Assembly (NCBI GenBank): GCA_031280065.1
Contig: JAITHH010000230.1
Coordinates: 1-6,008 of the forward strand
Direction: 5' to 3'
Length of the DNA stretch: 6,008 nucleotides
Source: Treponema sp.
GTDB taxonomy: Bacteria; Spirochaetota; Spirochaetia; Treponematales; Breznakiellaceae
Position 1 is the stretch's first letter. Each line of letters opens with the position of its first letter. Made by a program: the position numbers and the translations under genes. Positions 1 through 5,491 of the stretch are shown here, in pieces. The notes below the pieces were generated by a model. The model was given only the letters and a program-made list of their open reading frames with translations. It did no database searches and had not been told where the DNA came from.

Positions 1-1
1 A

Positions 2-205
2 TTATATGAAAAAGTCATAGAACGGCATAATCAGCGCGGAGATATGCCTTATTTAAAAAACAAAATACGGTATTATTTTAACAGGCCCTATAAAGTAATT
101 TTCTCGGAGAATATTGCCGCTGAATTAACAAACAGCATACGTGATGAAGAAATAAAAAAAACAGATCTGAGGACCTATGGATATGATATAATACTAGACC
201 GGTAA
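2..205 (+). CDS. 3' end of an unrecognised gene, truncated by the window edge
   Basis: An open frame enters from the left edge and gives 67 residues before a TAA stop at 203-205. The peptide is rich in charged and aromatic residues; it contains KNKIRYYFNRPYKVIFSEN and ends GYDIILDR. I see no membrane segment, signal or catalytic motif, and I do not recognise the family. The first 180 bases are about 33% GC by hand count, far below the operon at the right, so this gene probably has a different history from its neighbours. It is called coding because the frame is uninterrupted, has amino-acid composition typical of a soluble protein and stops just before a repeat element. No terminator is visible after the stop. 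The start and most of the protein lie outside the window. Confidence 0.6.
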   Translation, partial: LYEKVIERHNQRGDMPYLKNKIRYYFNRPYKVIFSENIAAELTNSIRDEEIKKTDLRTYGYDIILDR

Positions 206-218
206 TTGGGGCCGCGCT

Positions 219-506
219 TTAAGGCAACGCTGATTAAAGCAAACCGAACCACGGAAGACACCTGCCTACCGCAGACAGGCGGAAGCGGCGCGGAAAGGAA
301 GTCCTTTTCCGTGCGGTTTCCGTGTTTTCTGCGGTAAAAAGAACAGTTGCCAGAGGAACCGCTGATTACGCGGATGAAAAGGATGCCGCAGATAAATGGA
401 AACAGCATCAGTGTCGAACCGAAGGTTCGCAATCCGTGTCATCTGCGGTAAAAAAATATGATTCGCTGATTTTGCACGGAAGTCTCTTTAATCTGCGCTT
501 CCCTAA
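219..506. repeat. 288-bp dispersed intergenic repeat with imperfect terminal inverted repeats
   Basis: The ends are imperfect inverted repeats: TTAAGGCAACGCTGATTAAA at 219-238 matches the reverse complement of 487-506, and over 21 nt 17 positions agree. The interior is non-coding and modular. At 241-340 nested inverted repeats pair CACGGAA (250-256) with TTCCGTG (318-324), with an inner stem around 291-311. At 361-429 a module runs through ATTACGCGGATGAAAAGGAT and ends in the palindrome CGAACCGAAGGTTCG (415-429). At 441-506 a second module begins ATCTGCGGTAAAAAAATATG. The last two modules recur at 5477-5605, where the first is inverted. The repeated ATCTGCG/TTCCGTG wording resembles dispersed low-complexity intergenic repeats seen in several bacterial genomes. 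No transposase is present, so it looks like a non-autonomous element, and it fills the gap between two gene fragments. Confidence 0.7.
415..429. repeat. Palindrome CGAACC-GAA-GGTTCG, copy 1
   Basis: A 6-bp perfect stem with a 3-nt loop. The same stem occurs at 2079-2093 (loop GCA) and 5477-5491 (loop GAA), so it is a small dispersed palindrome that also marks one edge of the module shared by the two larger repeats. Confidence 0.7.
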
Positions 507-542
507 TGGCCTTTTGAGGATTTGTCAAGGCAAACGGCCTGC

Positions 543-812
543 ATGAACCGGGGGGACCGGGGGGCGGGGGCCGGAAAACCTGAACATTCTGAGGAAGACG
601 GCGCTGCCGCTGCTACGGGCGGCGCCGAATCCGAGAGAGCAGGGAAAGAAACAGATGAGCGGCCCGAAGAAACGGTTTACCGCCGCTATGAATCCTGATT
701 ATATGCTTACCGTTATCTTCGGAATGTAAATGCAGGAGCCCTGGGGGAGGTGGACCGGGAAATTGACCTGTTGGCCTATGATGGGATAATATCTCCTCAG
801 GGGAGGGATTAA
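543..812 (+). pseudogene. Small gene remnant interrupted by an in-frame TGA
   Basis: From the ATG at 543 the frame codes 51 residues, acidic and rich in Ala, Gly and Glu, ending YRRYES. It meets TGA at 696-698, then continues in the same frame for 37 more codons to TAA at 810-812 (starting LYAYRYLRNVNAGALGEVDR and ending ISPQGRD). The second part reads like ordinary protein, and its stop lies 5 bases before the next gene's ATG, as expected of a compact operon or phage-type cluster. I therefore read it as one gene with a nonsense mutation. The start is uncertain: the frame is open back to 507 and no clear ribosome-binding site precedes 543. The family is not recognised. Given its neighbour, it could be a piece of a phage structural cluster, but nothing in the sequence proves this. 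Two separate small peptides, or chance, remain possible. Confidence 0.45.
801..807 (+). promoter_or_regulatory. Ribosome-binding site for the nuclease-like gene
   Basis: GGGAGGG lies 10 bases before the ATG at 818, supporting that start. It overlaps the last codons of the preceding remnant, so the two were probably translated together. A short CTCC at 793-796 could pair with part of it. Confidence 0.6.
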
Positions 813-817
813 GGGTT

Positions 818-1577
818 ATGGAAAAGCCGCCGGTCAAGACGAAGGACGAACTGTTAAGGCAGCAGAAGGAGGCGGCGGAACAGCAGCGGCGGGAGGCAAA
901 CGCACGGGCTGCCGAAAAGACCGCAAAGAAGGACTATCCAGCCGAAACCTGGCTGGCCGCAGGAACAGTAAAACTTCGCCACATGAATTTACCTAAAAAG
1001 CTTGATGGTATCGGTATAGCAAAGTCGAAATTTCCCATGAATAAAAATGATGAAAGAACCTTGCTGAAAGAAGTGAAGCAAGCGATGATTTTAAGAGACA
1101 AAGGGGCGTCTGTCTATCTCATTCCTAAACTGAAAGACCACACCGGGGAAAACATTCCCGGCCCTGATGCAATAGCGAATGGGCAGTATATCGAGTTTAA
1201 GAGCCTGTTCAAAATCTGGAATTTTGGCGTTGCAAACGCCAAAATTCTACCTTGCAGGCTCAAAAAGAGCCCGAAAATTGTGGATTTATGCGGTCTATTG
1301 ACCGCATAAATCCACAATTTGAACAGGCTCTAAGACCATCACAGGCGGGATTGACAGGGTTGAGAGACATTTCAGGGATTCACGTAAACAGGGTGAACGG
1401 GTGTATATTCGCATAATCAGCGAAAGTATCACCAAAGATGATGTGCTCCGCAAATTAAGGGGGGTTGTCAATGATGAAAAATACACAGGGGGATACAAGG
1501 GGAATGTGATATTTACCGTTGGGCAGGGAAAAGATGAGAGGACGTATACTGTCAGGGTAAAGGATTTGAAGCGGTAA
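818..1577 (+). pseudogene. CdiA-C-type toxin nuclease-like gene split by a MITE insertion
   Basis: With the 130-bp element and one TAA removed, the frame reads 208 residues from ATG 818 to TAA 1575-1577. Residues 1-45 are a charged, Gln/Ala/Arg-rich stretch likely to be helical. Residues about 85-208 have the layout of the CdiA C-terminal tRNase-like domain, also found on phage head-morphogenesis proteins: a helix (DERTLLKEVKQAMILRD), a strand (GASVYLIP), then PDAIANGQYIEFK and TITGGIDRVERHFRDSRKQG. D117, E126 and K128 would form a PD-(D/E)xK-like active site. As it stands, translation continues into the element and stops at 1307-1309, giving a 163-residue product with a foreign 35-residue tail. 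It keeps EFK, because the element's first G completes the lysine codon, but loses the rest of the domain. No secretion domain or immunity partner is visible. The family call rests on motif pattern, not alignment. Confidence 0.72.
1201..1330. mobile_element. 130-bp MITE, probably IS5-superfamily type, with TAA target duplication
   Basis: The termini GAGCCTGTTCAAA (1201-1213) and TTTGAACAGGCTC (1318-1330) are perfect 13-bp inverted repeats. They are flanked by direct TAA copies at 1198-1200 and 1331-1333. It has no coding capacity and interrupts a recognisable gene whose frame is restored by its exact removal. Inside are two strong hairpins: 13-bp arms at 1219-1231 and 1235-1247 with a 3-nt loop, and 21-bp arms at 1275-1295 and 1300-1320 with a TATT loop. 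GGCTC-AAAAA-GAGCC (1257-1271) lies between them. A GAGCCTG-like end with a 3-bp TNA duplication is what is known for the IS1031/ISL2 subgroups of the IS5 family, so a related transposase would mobilise it in trans; this assignment is inference. Insertion looks recent, as ends, duplication and host frame are all undecayed. Confidence 0.9.
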
Positions 1578-1583
1578 AAAATT

Positions 1584-1607
1584 CGGGGGGTCATTCCGAC
1601 CCCCCCG
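1584..1607. terminator. G/C-rich hairpin, possible bidirectional or minus-strand terminator
   Basis: GGGGGGTC (1585-1592) pairs with GACCCCCC (1598-1605) around a 5-nt loop, 7 bases after the nuclease gene's stop. On the plus strand no T-run follows. On the minus strand the hairpin is followed by GAATTTTTTAC, which looks like an intrinsic terminator for transcription arriving from the right. It may end both directions; the plus-strand role is weak. Confidence 0.5.
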
Positions 1608-1612
1608 CAGGC

Positions 1613-1639
1613 TCTCGAGGCTATAAGGCCGCCTCGAGA
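1613..1639. repeat. Perfect 9-bp inverted repeat around CTCGAG
   Basis: TCTCGAGGC (1613-1621) and GCCTCGAGA (1631-1639) pair across a 9-nt loop. It stands between the hairpin at 1584-1607 and the transposase remnant and has no copy elsewhere in the window. The function is unknown; it may be a fragment of a further repeat. The bases from 1640 to about 1735 show no gene. Confidence 0.5.
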
Positions 1640-1737
1640 AGTGGCAAGATCCGCTTCCCTATAGGTACGGTCATCCTCCGGTTTCCCAGCTATTATGAAT
1701 ATACAACAGATTTTGGCATCTTGTCAAGAGGCCTACG

Positions 1738-2062
1738 CAGGGCTCCTGCAGTTACTTTTCAGGAAAAGAGGGTAAGATACGAGCTGTATCCGAGGGAGGG
1801 AACGATGGATAGAGTACGGTTACAGGAAAAGCTGGGGAACATACCGGATCCCCGGCGGCCATGGGGGAACTTGCGGCATAAACTGGAAGACATTCTGGTC
1901 ATCGGGCTGGCAGCGTTACTGTGTAACGGGGAAGACTTCGAGGATATGGAAGCCTTCGGGCTGGAACGGGAGGCGGAACTGAGGAAGTTCCTGGAACTGC
2001 CCAGGGGATACCTGATGAGAGCACGTTTTTCCGGGTGTTCCGGCGGGTAAATCCGAGCACCT
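1738..2062 (+). mobile_element. Remnant of an ISAs1-family insertion sequence (5' part only)
   Basis: The start is set at CAGGGCTCCTGCAG (from 1738), which I take as a possible left terminal repeat because it lies about 65 bases before the transposase start; this boundary is a guess. The right boundary is where transposase similarity fades, near 2062. No right end, catalytic domain or target duplication is visible, so the element cannot move itself. Confidence 0.5.
1805..2062 (+). pseudogene. ISAs1-family transposase, N-terminal fragment with a frameshift
   Basis: ATG at 1805 follows GAGGGAGGG (1792-1800). The first 68 residues include IPDPRRPWGNLRHKLEDILV and GLAALLCNGEDFEDMEAFG, the N-terminal region associated with ISAs1/H-repeat DDE transposases. 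A single-base loss near 2003-2008 then shifts the frame: the original frame ends in nonsense at TAA 2048-2050, while the next frame from 2008 continues the family sequence as IPDESTFFRVFRRVNPS. After about 2062 similarity disappears and the sequence runs into a palindrome and the end of the permease operon. The DDE catalytic domain (about 250 more residues in the family) is absent. It is dead as a transposase but marks an old insertion or rearrangement at the operon's downstream end. Confidence 0.85.
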
Positions 2063-2078
2063 CTGGCCGGGGGGCCAT

Positions 2079-2093
2079 CGAACCGCAGGTTCG
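2079..2093. repeat. Palindrome CGAACC-GCA-GGTTCG, copy 2
   Basis: The same 6-bp stem as at 415-429 and 5477-5491, here 11 bases beyond the stop of the last permease gene. It could form a transcript-end hairpin for the minus-strand operon, but no T-run follows, so I do not call it an intrinsic terminator. Confidence 0.6.
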
Positions 2094-2104
2094 CGCCCTC
2101 CCAT

Positions 2105-2965
2105 TCAATCCAGCGCGTCCCTCAAAGCATCCCCCAGCATATTGAAACACAGGGCGCTGACCAGGATAAACGCGCCGGGGAAGACCGCCAGATGCGGCGC
2201 ACGGCGCAGAAATTCACGGGCGTCCGAAAGCATAGCCCCCCATTCGGGCGCCGGAGGCTGCGCCCCAAGCCCGATAAACGAAAGCCCCGCCCCAGTCAGA
2301 ATCATCCCCGCCATGGAAAACGCCGTCTGCACAATCACCGGCCCCAGCGCATTCCGAATCACGTGGCGGCTGATGATCCGCCAATGCCCCGCCCCCGCGT
2401 CAGCCGCCGCAGCAATGTACTCGTTCTCCACGATAGTCAGCGTTATCGAGCGGACAATCCGGGTAAAGTGCGGAACCTGGGAAACCGTCAGCGCGGCCAG
2501 CAGACTGATAAAGCCCGGCCCCAGGGCCGACGCCAGAGCCAGGGACAGGAGCGCCCCGGGCACACAGAGCAGCGCGTCGGTAACGCGCATCGTAACCTCG
2601 TCCAGCCGCCCGCCGAAATACCCGGACGCGGAACCGAGCAGCAGCGCGAAGAACATCGAAGCCAGGCTTGGGATGATTCCCAGCGCCAGGGACAGCCGCC
2701 CGCCGTGGATGATCCGGGTAAACACATCCCGCCCCAGGGCGTCAGTCCCGAACCAGTGTTCCGGCCCCGGAGGGAGCAGCCTTTTTTCCGGGTGAATTGC
2801 CGTTACCCGGCTGGAGGGACTGATCGCCCCGGCAAAAACCGCCGTGAACAGCAGCACCGCAAGCAGCGCCAGGGGGATCATGGTTTGCGGAGCCCCCAAG
2901 CGGCGCGCAATGGACGCGCCGCCAAGCCCGCCGGGGGGCGCGGACCTCCCGGACGCCGGCCCCAT
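2105..2965 (-). CDS. ABC transporter permease, DppC/OppC/NikC type
   Basis: 286 residues, full length for the second permease of peptide/nickel-type (PepT family) importers. A short Gly/Pro-rich cytoplasmic leader precedes the first membrane segment (about 29-48). Then comes the family hallmark HWFGTDALGRDVFTRIIHGG (70-89), followed by helices near 92-115, 131-162, 208-234 and 259-278. The ATPase-contacting EAA loop is EYIAAAADAGAGHWRIISRH (182-201), leading to RNALGPVI. It sits in the inner membrane and would pair with the DppB-type protein to form the channel. The start chosen (A of ATG at 2965) shares a base with the upstream stop (TGATG), implying translational coupling; the open frame runs further upstream but that part overlaps the other permease gene. 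The solute cannot be told from the sequence. The expected ATPase genes do not follow: the gene ends against repeat and transposon debris. Confidence 0.93.
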   Translation of the reverse strand: MGPASGRSAPPGGLGGASIARRLGAPQTMIPLALLAVLLFTAVFAGAISPSSRVTAIHPEKRLLPPGPEHWFGTDALGRDVFTRIIHGGRLSLALGIIPSLASMFFALLLGSASGYFGGRLDEVTMRVTDALLCVPGALLSLALASALGPGFISLLAALTVSQVPHFTRIVRSITLTIVENEYIAAAADAGAGHWRIISRHVIRNALGPVIVQTAFSMAGMILTGAGLSFIGLGAQPPAPEWGAMLSDAREFLRRAPHLAVFPGAFILVSALCFNMLGDALRDALD

Positions 2966-3891
2966 CACCGCCGCTCCCGCAGACGGGGGTCCAAAAACGC
3001 GCAGCAAATATCGGCCAGCAGCATGATCAGACAGAAGAACAGCGACAGAAACACCGTTGACGCCAGCACCACCGGCGTATCCTTGGCGCGGATGGCATTC
3101 ACCAGATGGGTTCCCAGGCCCGGCATGGCAAACACCGTCTCGGTGATGACCGCCCCGCCCAAGAGATAGCCGAAACGCATGGCCAGCGCGGTGATCACCG
3201 GCGGCAGGGCGTTCCTGAACGCATGATGAACCAGCGCCCGCGCCTCCCCCGCGCCCTTGGCCCAGGCCGTTGTAACATAGTCCCGGCTGATGAACTCCAG
3301 CGTGATGGAACGGCAGAGCCGCATCACCTCCGCCGCCGAAGGCAGGGCCAGCGCCGCGGACGGCAGAATGTAATGCCGCCACGTCCCCGCCCCGCCCGCG
3401 GGGAGCGCCTGGTAATTCAGGGAGAAGACGAGGATGAGGAGCGTTCCCAAGAGGAAGCTGGGAATCGAGGCGAAACCCAGGGCCGCGGCGCCGCTGAGGA
3501 CATCAAGCGCGGAGCCGCGCCGGGCCGCCTGGAGCAGCCCCAGGGGAACCCCGATGCAGGCGCTCAACAAGACCGCCCAGAACGCCAGCGTCAAAGTATG
3601 GGGAAACTTGGCGAGAATGTCCGGGAGCGCCGGGGTCCGCCGGCGGTAGGAATCACCCAAGTCGAAACGGGTGAAGAGGCGGTACACGTAGACGGCGTAG
3701 CGGACCGGAAAGGGCCGGTCCAGGGACAGATCGCGGCGCAGTATGGCAAGCTGCGCCTCGCTGGCCCCCTCTCCCAGGATGATCCGGGCCGGGTCGCCGG
3801 GGGTCAGCTCCATGACCGCGTAGACCGCGAAGACCGCCGCCAGGATCGTGGGGATAAAGAGCAGGAGCCGCTTAATCAGGTAGGAGATCAT
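2965..3891 (-). CDS. ABC transporter permease, DppB/OppB/NikB type
   Basis: 308 residues, the normal length for the first permease of PepT-family importers. It opens MISYLIKRLLLFIPTILAAV with a first membrane helix at about 6-27. TPGDPA (30-35) and FDLGDSY (76-82) lie in the periplasmic loop. Further helices fall near 100-121, 135-158, 176-192, 235-256 and 277-297, and the protein closes with the typical DPRLR (301-305). The cytoplasmic EAA loop that docks an ATPase is DYVTTAWAKGAGEARALVHH (204-223), then FRNALPPVI. The start is supported by AGGAGG 11 bases upstream. Only 15 bases separate the gene from the upstream binding-protein gene, and it overlaps the next permease by one base, so the three form one operon. 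All key motifs are intact. Solute specificity (peptide, nickel, opine or other) is not readable from this subunit. Confidence 0.95.
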   Translation of the reverse strand: MISYLIKRLLLFIPTILAAVFAVYAVMELTPGDPARIILGEGASEAQLAILRRDLSLDRPFPVRYAVYVYRLFTRFDLGDSYRRRTPALPDILAKFPHTLTLAFWAVLLSACIGVPLGLLQAARRGSALDVLSGAAALGFASIPSFLLGTLLILVFSLNYQALPAGGAGTWRHYILPSAALALPSAAEVMRLCRSITLEFISRDYVTTAWAKGAGEARALVHHAFRNALPPVITALAMRFGYLLGGAVITETVFAMPGLGTHLVNAIRAKDTPVVLASTVFLSLFFCLIMLLADICCAFLDPRLRERR

Positions 3892-3902
3892 GCCCCCGCG
3901 CG

Positions 3903-3908
3903 CCTCCT
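3903..3908 (-). promoter_or_regulatory. AGGAGG ribosome-binding site overlapping the upstream stop codon
   Basis: A perfect AGGAGG on the minus strand begins inside the binding-protein gene's TAG stop (TAGGAGG) and lies 11 bases before the DppB-type ATG. Ribosomes ending on the first gene would unmask it, so the permease output is probably tied to translation of the binding protein. Confidence 0.75.
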
Positions 3909-5400
3909 ATTCCCAGGAAACATCCCGCATCAGTATCCCGTTGGGCCCGGAACGCCCGATGCGGAGCGCCTTGTGAGCGGCTCTGATAATGGGGGGATTG
4001 GCAAAGACCGCATAGGGCGCGTCTTCCTGCACCCTGTCCGCCAGGCGCTGGTAAATGGCGGCGCGCCGCAGGGGATCGGTCTCGCGGCGGCCCAGGGCGA
4101 AGAGCCGGTCTGCCTCGGCGCTGCGGTAGCGGGCTGAATTACCCGCGCCGATAGCCTGCGAGGAGTAGAATGTCGCCAGCATATTCATGTCCGCGATGGT
4201 CATGAAGTAGCCCCCCACGGCCATGCTGAATTCCCCCCGGTAGTAGCGGTCGATCCAGGCGTTGAATTCCAGCGTCTCCAGGGAAAGGCCGATGCCGATG
4301 GCCGCCATGTCCTGCTGCACCAGTTCCCCGATACGGCTGGTGGCGGCGGTAACGAGCAGGGAAAGCCGCGCGGGGGCTTCCGGGGAGATTCCCGCCTCGC
4401 GGGCCAGGGCCTCGGCCCGCTGGGGATCGTAGCCGTACCGGAGGGCGGGCCCGGCAAAGCCGATCATCCAGGGGAAGGGCATCGCGTCCCGCTCAACGGG
4501 CCGGCCTTCGTACACCGCGTCCCGGATCGCCTCCCGGTTCAAGGCGTAATTCACCGCTTGGCGGAGCTTGGGCTGGTCAAAGGGGGGCCGCTCGACATTC
4601 ATCGTGAGGTAATTCACCCGGTTGGAGGGATCGGCCCGGACCGCGATGTCCGCCTGTCCCTCCAGGTTTGCCGCCGCCGCCGCGCCGAGGGACCAGATAA
4701 GGTCAACCTCCCCGGATTGCAGGGCCGCGGCGGCGCTAAAGTCGTCGGCAATGACCCGGTAGCGGAGGCGTTTGATTGGCGGCGGCCCCCGGAAGTGGTC
4801 TTCAAAGGCTTCCAGGCGGAGTTCCGCGCCGGCGTCCCTCCCGGCATAGCGGTACGCGCCGGTTCCCACGGGCTCCGCGCCGTATGTCCCCGCTGACCGG
4901 ACGGCTTTTTCATTGTAGACGGCGAACTGATCCCCGGCGAATTCCGCCAGGAACGACGCCATCGGCTCCTTGAGGGTGAGCCGCAGGGTATAGCCGTCAA
5001 TGAGTTCCATGGCCGCGACCGCGCCGCAGAGCCGGCTGCCGTTGGGGGTGTTTTTCCCGTATTCAACGGTAAAGGCCAGGTCTGATGCTTTGAGTTCCTC
5101 GCCGTTGTGAAACCGCACGCCCTTTCTCAAGCGGAAGGTGTAGGTGAGGCCGTCCGGGGAGGCTTCGCAGGCCTCGGCCAGATAGGGGGAGGCGCTGCCC
5201 TGTTCATCGAAGGCCAGCAGATTATCGTAGATATTGTTGCCGATTTGCCCTTCCAGCATGGACGCGGAGTAGAGGAGGTCGAAGTTGGAGGGTTCCGAGG
5301 GGACGGCGATGGTAAGCTGGTCTGGTTCCTTATCTTTCACGCCGCCGCAGGAAGCGGCGAGCAGGGCTGCTAACACCGAAGCCGCACAAAGGGTACGCAT
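3907..5400 (-). CDS. ABC transporter solute-binding lipoprotein, family 5 (SBP_bac_5)
   Basis: 497 residues, usual for peptide/nickel/opine-type binding proteins. The start at 5400 gives a clear lipoprotein signal, MRTLCAASVLAALLAASCGG, with lipobox cysteine C18 after LAAS. The mature protein opens with IAVPSEPSNFD (31-41) and NIYDNLLAFDEQG (56-68). The family signature follows: SPDGLTYTFRLRKGVRFHNG (81-100) and ASDLAFTVEY (105-114), then EPVGTGAYRY (176-185) and a second lobe to about 470. It would be anchored in a membrane by lipid on C18, bind its solute and deliver it to the two downstream permeases. The frame is open back to 5532, but those 44 extra residues are translated dispersed repeat and would bury the signal peptide, so I reject them. 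No good Shine-Dalgarno sequence precedes 5400. The solute is unknown; no catalytic or metal site is evident. Confidence 0.94.
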   Translation of the reverse strand: MRTLCAASVLAALLAASCGGVKDKEPDQLTIAVPSEPSNFDLLYSASMLEGQIGNNIYDNLLAFDEQGSASPYLAEACEASPDGLTYTFRLRKGVRFHNGEELKASDLAFTVEYGKNTPNGSRLCGAVAAMELIDGYTLRLTLKEPMASFLAEFAGDQFAVYNEKAVRSAGTYGAEPVGTGAYRYAGRDAGAELRLEAFEDHFRGPPPIKRLRYRVIADDFSAAAALQSGEVDLIWSLGAAAAANLEGQADIAVRADPSNRVNYLTMNVERPPFDQPKLRQAVNYALNREAIRDAVYEGRPVERDAMPFPWMIGFAGPALRYGYDPQRAEALAREAGISPEAPARLSLLVTAATSRIGELVQQDMAAIGIGLSLETLEFNAWIDRYYRGEFSMAVGGYFMTIADMNMLATFYSSQAIGAGNSARYRSAEADRLFALGRRETDPLRRAAIYQRLADRVQEDAPYAVFANPPIIRAAHKALRIGRSGPNGILMRDVSWE

Positions 5401-5476
5401 GGGTTTGAGGATAGCAGGAAAGCGGCGGGGATTCCAGCCGCCCGGTGTGTATGGGCGTATGGGGGGACCGGGGGCG
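5401..5476. other. Operon leader / upstream region without a clear promoter
   Basis: Between the binding-protein start and the repeat at 5477 the DNA is GC-rich, with a G-run stretch GGGGGGACCGGGGGCG at 5461-5476 that nearly repeats one at 550-566. I see no convincing -10/-35 pair or AGGAGG for the minus-strand operon here. The most AT-rich candidate promoter DNA is inside the neighbouring repeat (about 5546-5575). Confidence 0.4.
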
Positions 5477-5491
5477 CGAACCGAAGGTTCG
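5477..5491. repeat. Palindrome CGAACC-GAA-GGTTCG, copy 3
   Basis: Identical over all 15 bases to 415-429. It marks the left edge of the partial repeat and lies 77 bases upstream of the binding-protein start, where a transcript could fold it in the operon leader. Confidence 0.7.

Noticed and set aside
175..432. Hydrophobic small membrane protein on the minus strand (FICGILFIRVISG)
   Set aside because: The same peptide appears from the other repeat copy on the opposite strand, so it is a by-product of the repeat.
696..698. TGA as a selenocysteine codon
   Set aside because: Only a weak stem (CCG/CGG with partial TTAC/GTAA) follows, and the protein is not a recognised selenoprotein; a nonsense mutation is simpler.
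1295..1594. Minus-strand frame of 99 codons
   Set aside because: It lies antisense to the 3' half of the nuclease gene and begins in the MITE; the plus-strand reading explains the sequence better.
1651..1663. Third copy of the repeat end (GCTTCCCTA)
   Set aside because: Only nine bases are shared with 497-505 and 5596-5604 and the context differs; chance cannot be excluded.
1668..1696. Promoter with TATTAT at 1691 before the transposase remnant
   Set aside because: No acceptable -35 sequence at the right spacing.
2966..3382. Upstream extension of the DppC-type frame
   Set aside because: It overlaps the intact DppB-type gene in another frame; the ATG at 2965 gives a full-length family member with TGATG coupling.
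2142..4137. Long plus-strand open frames across the permease genes
   Set aside because: They are Arg/Pro/Gly-rich shadows of high-GC minus-strand genes, with no family features.
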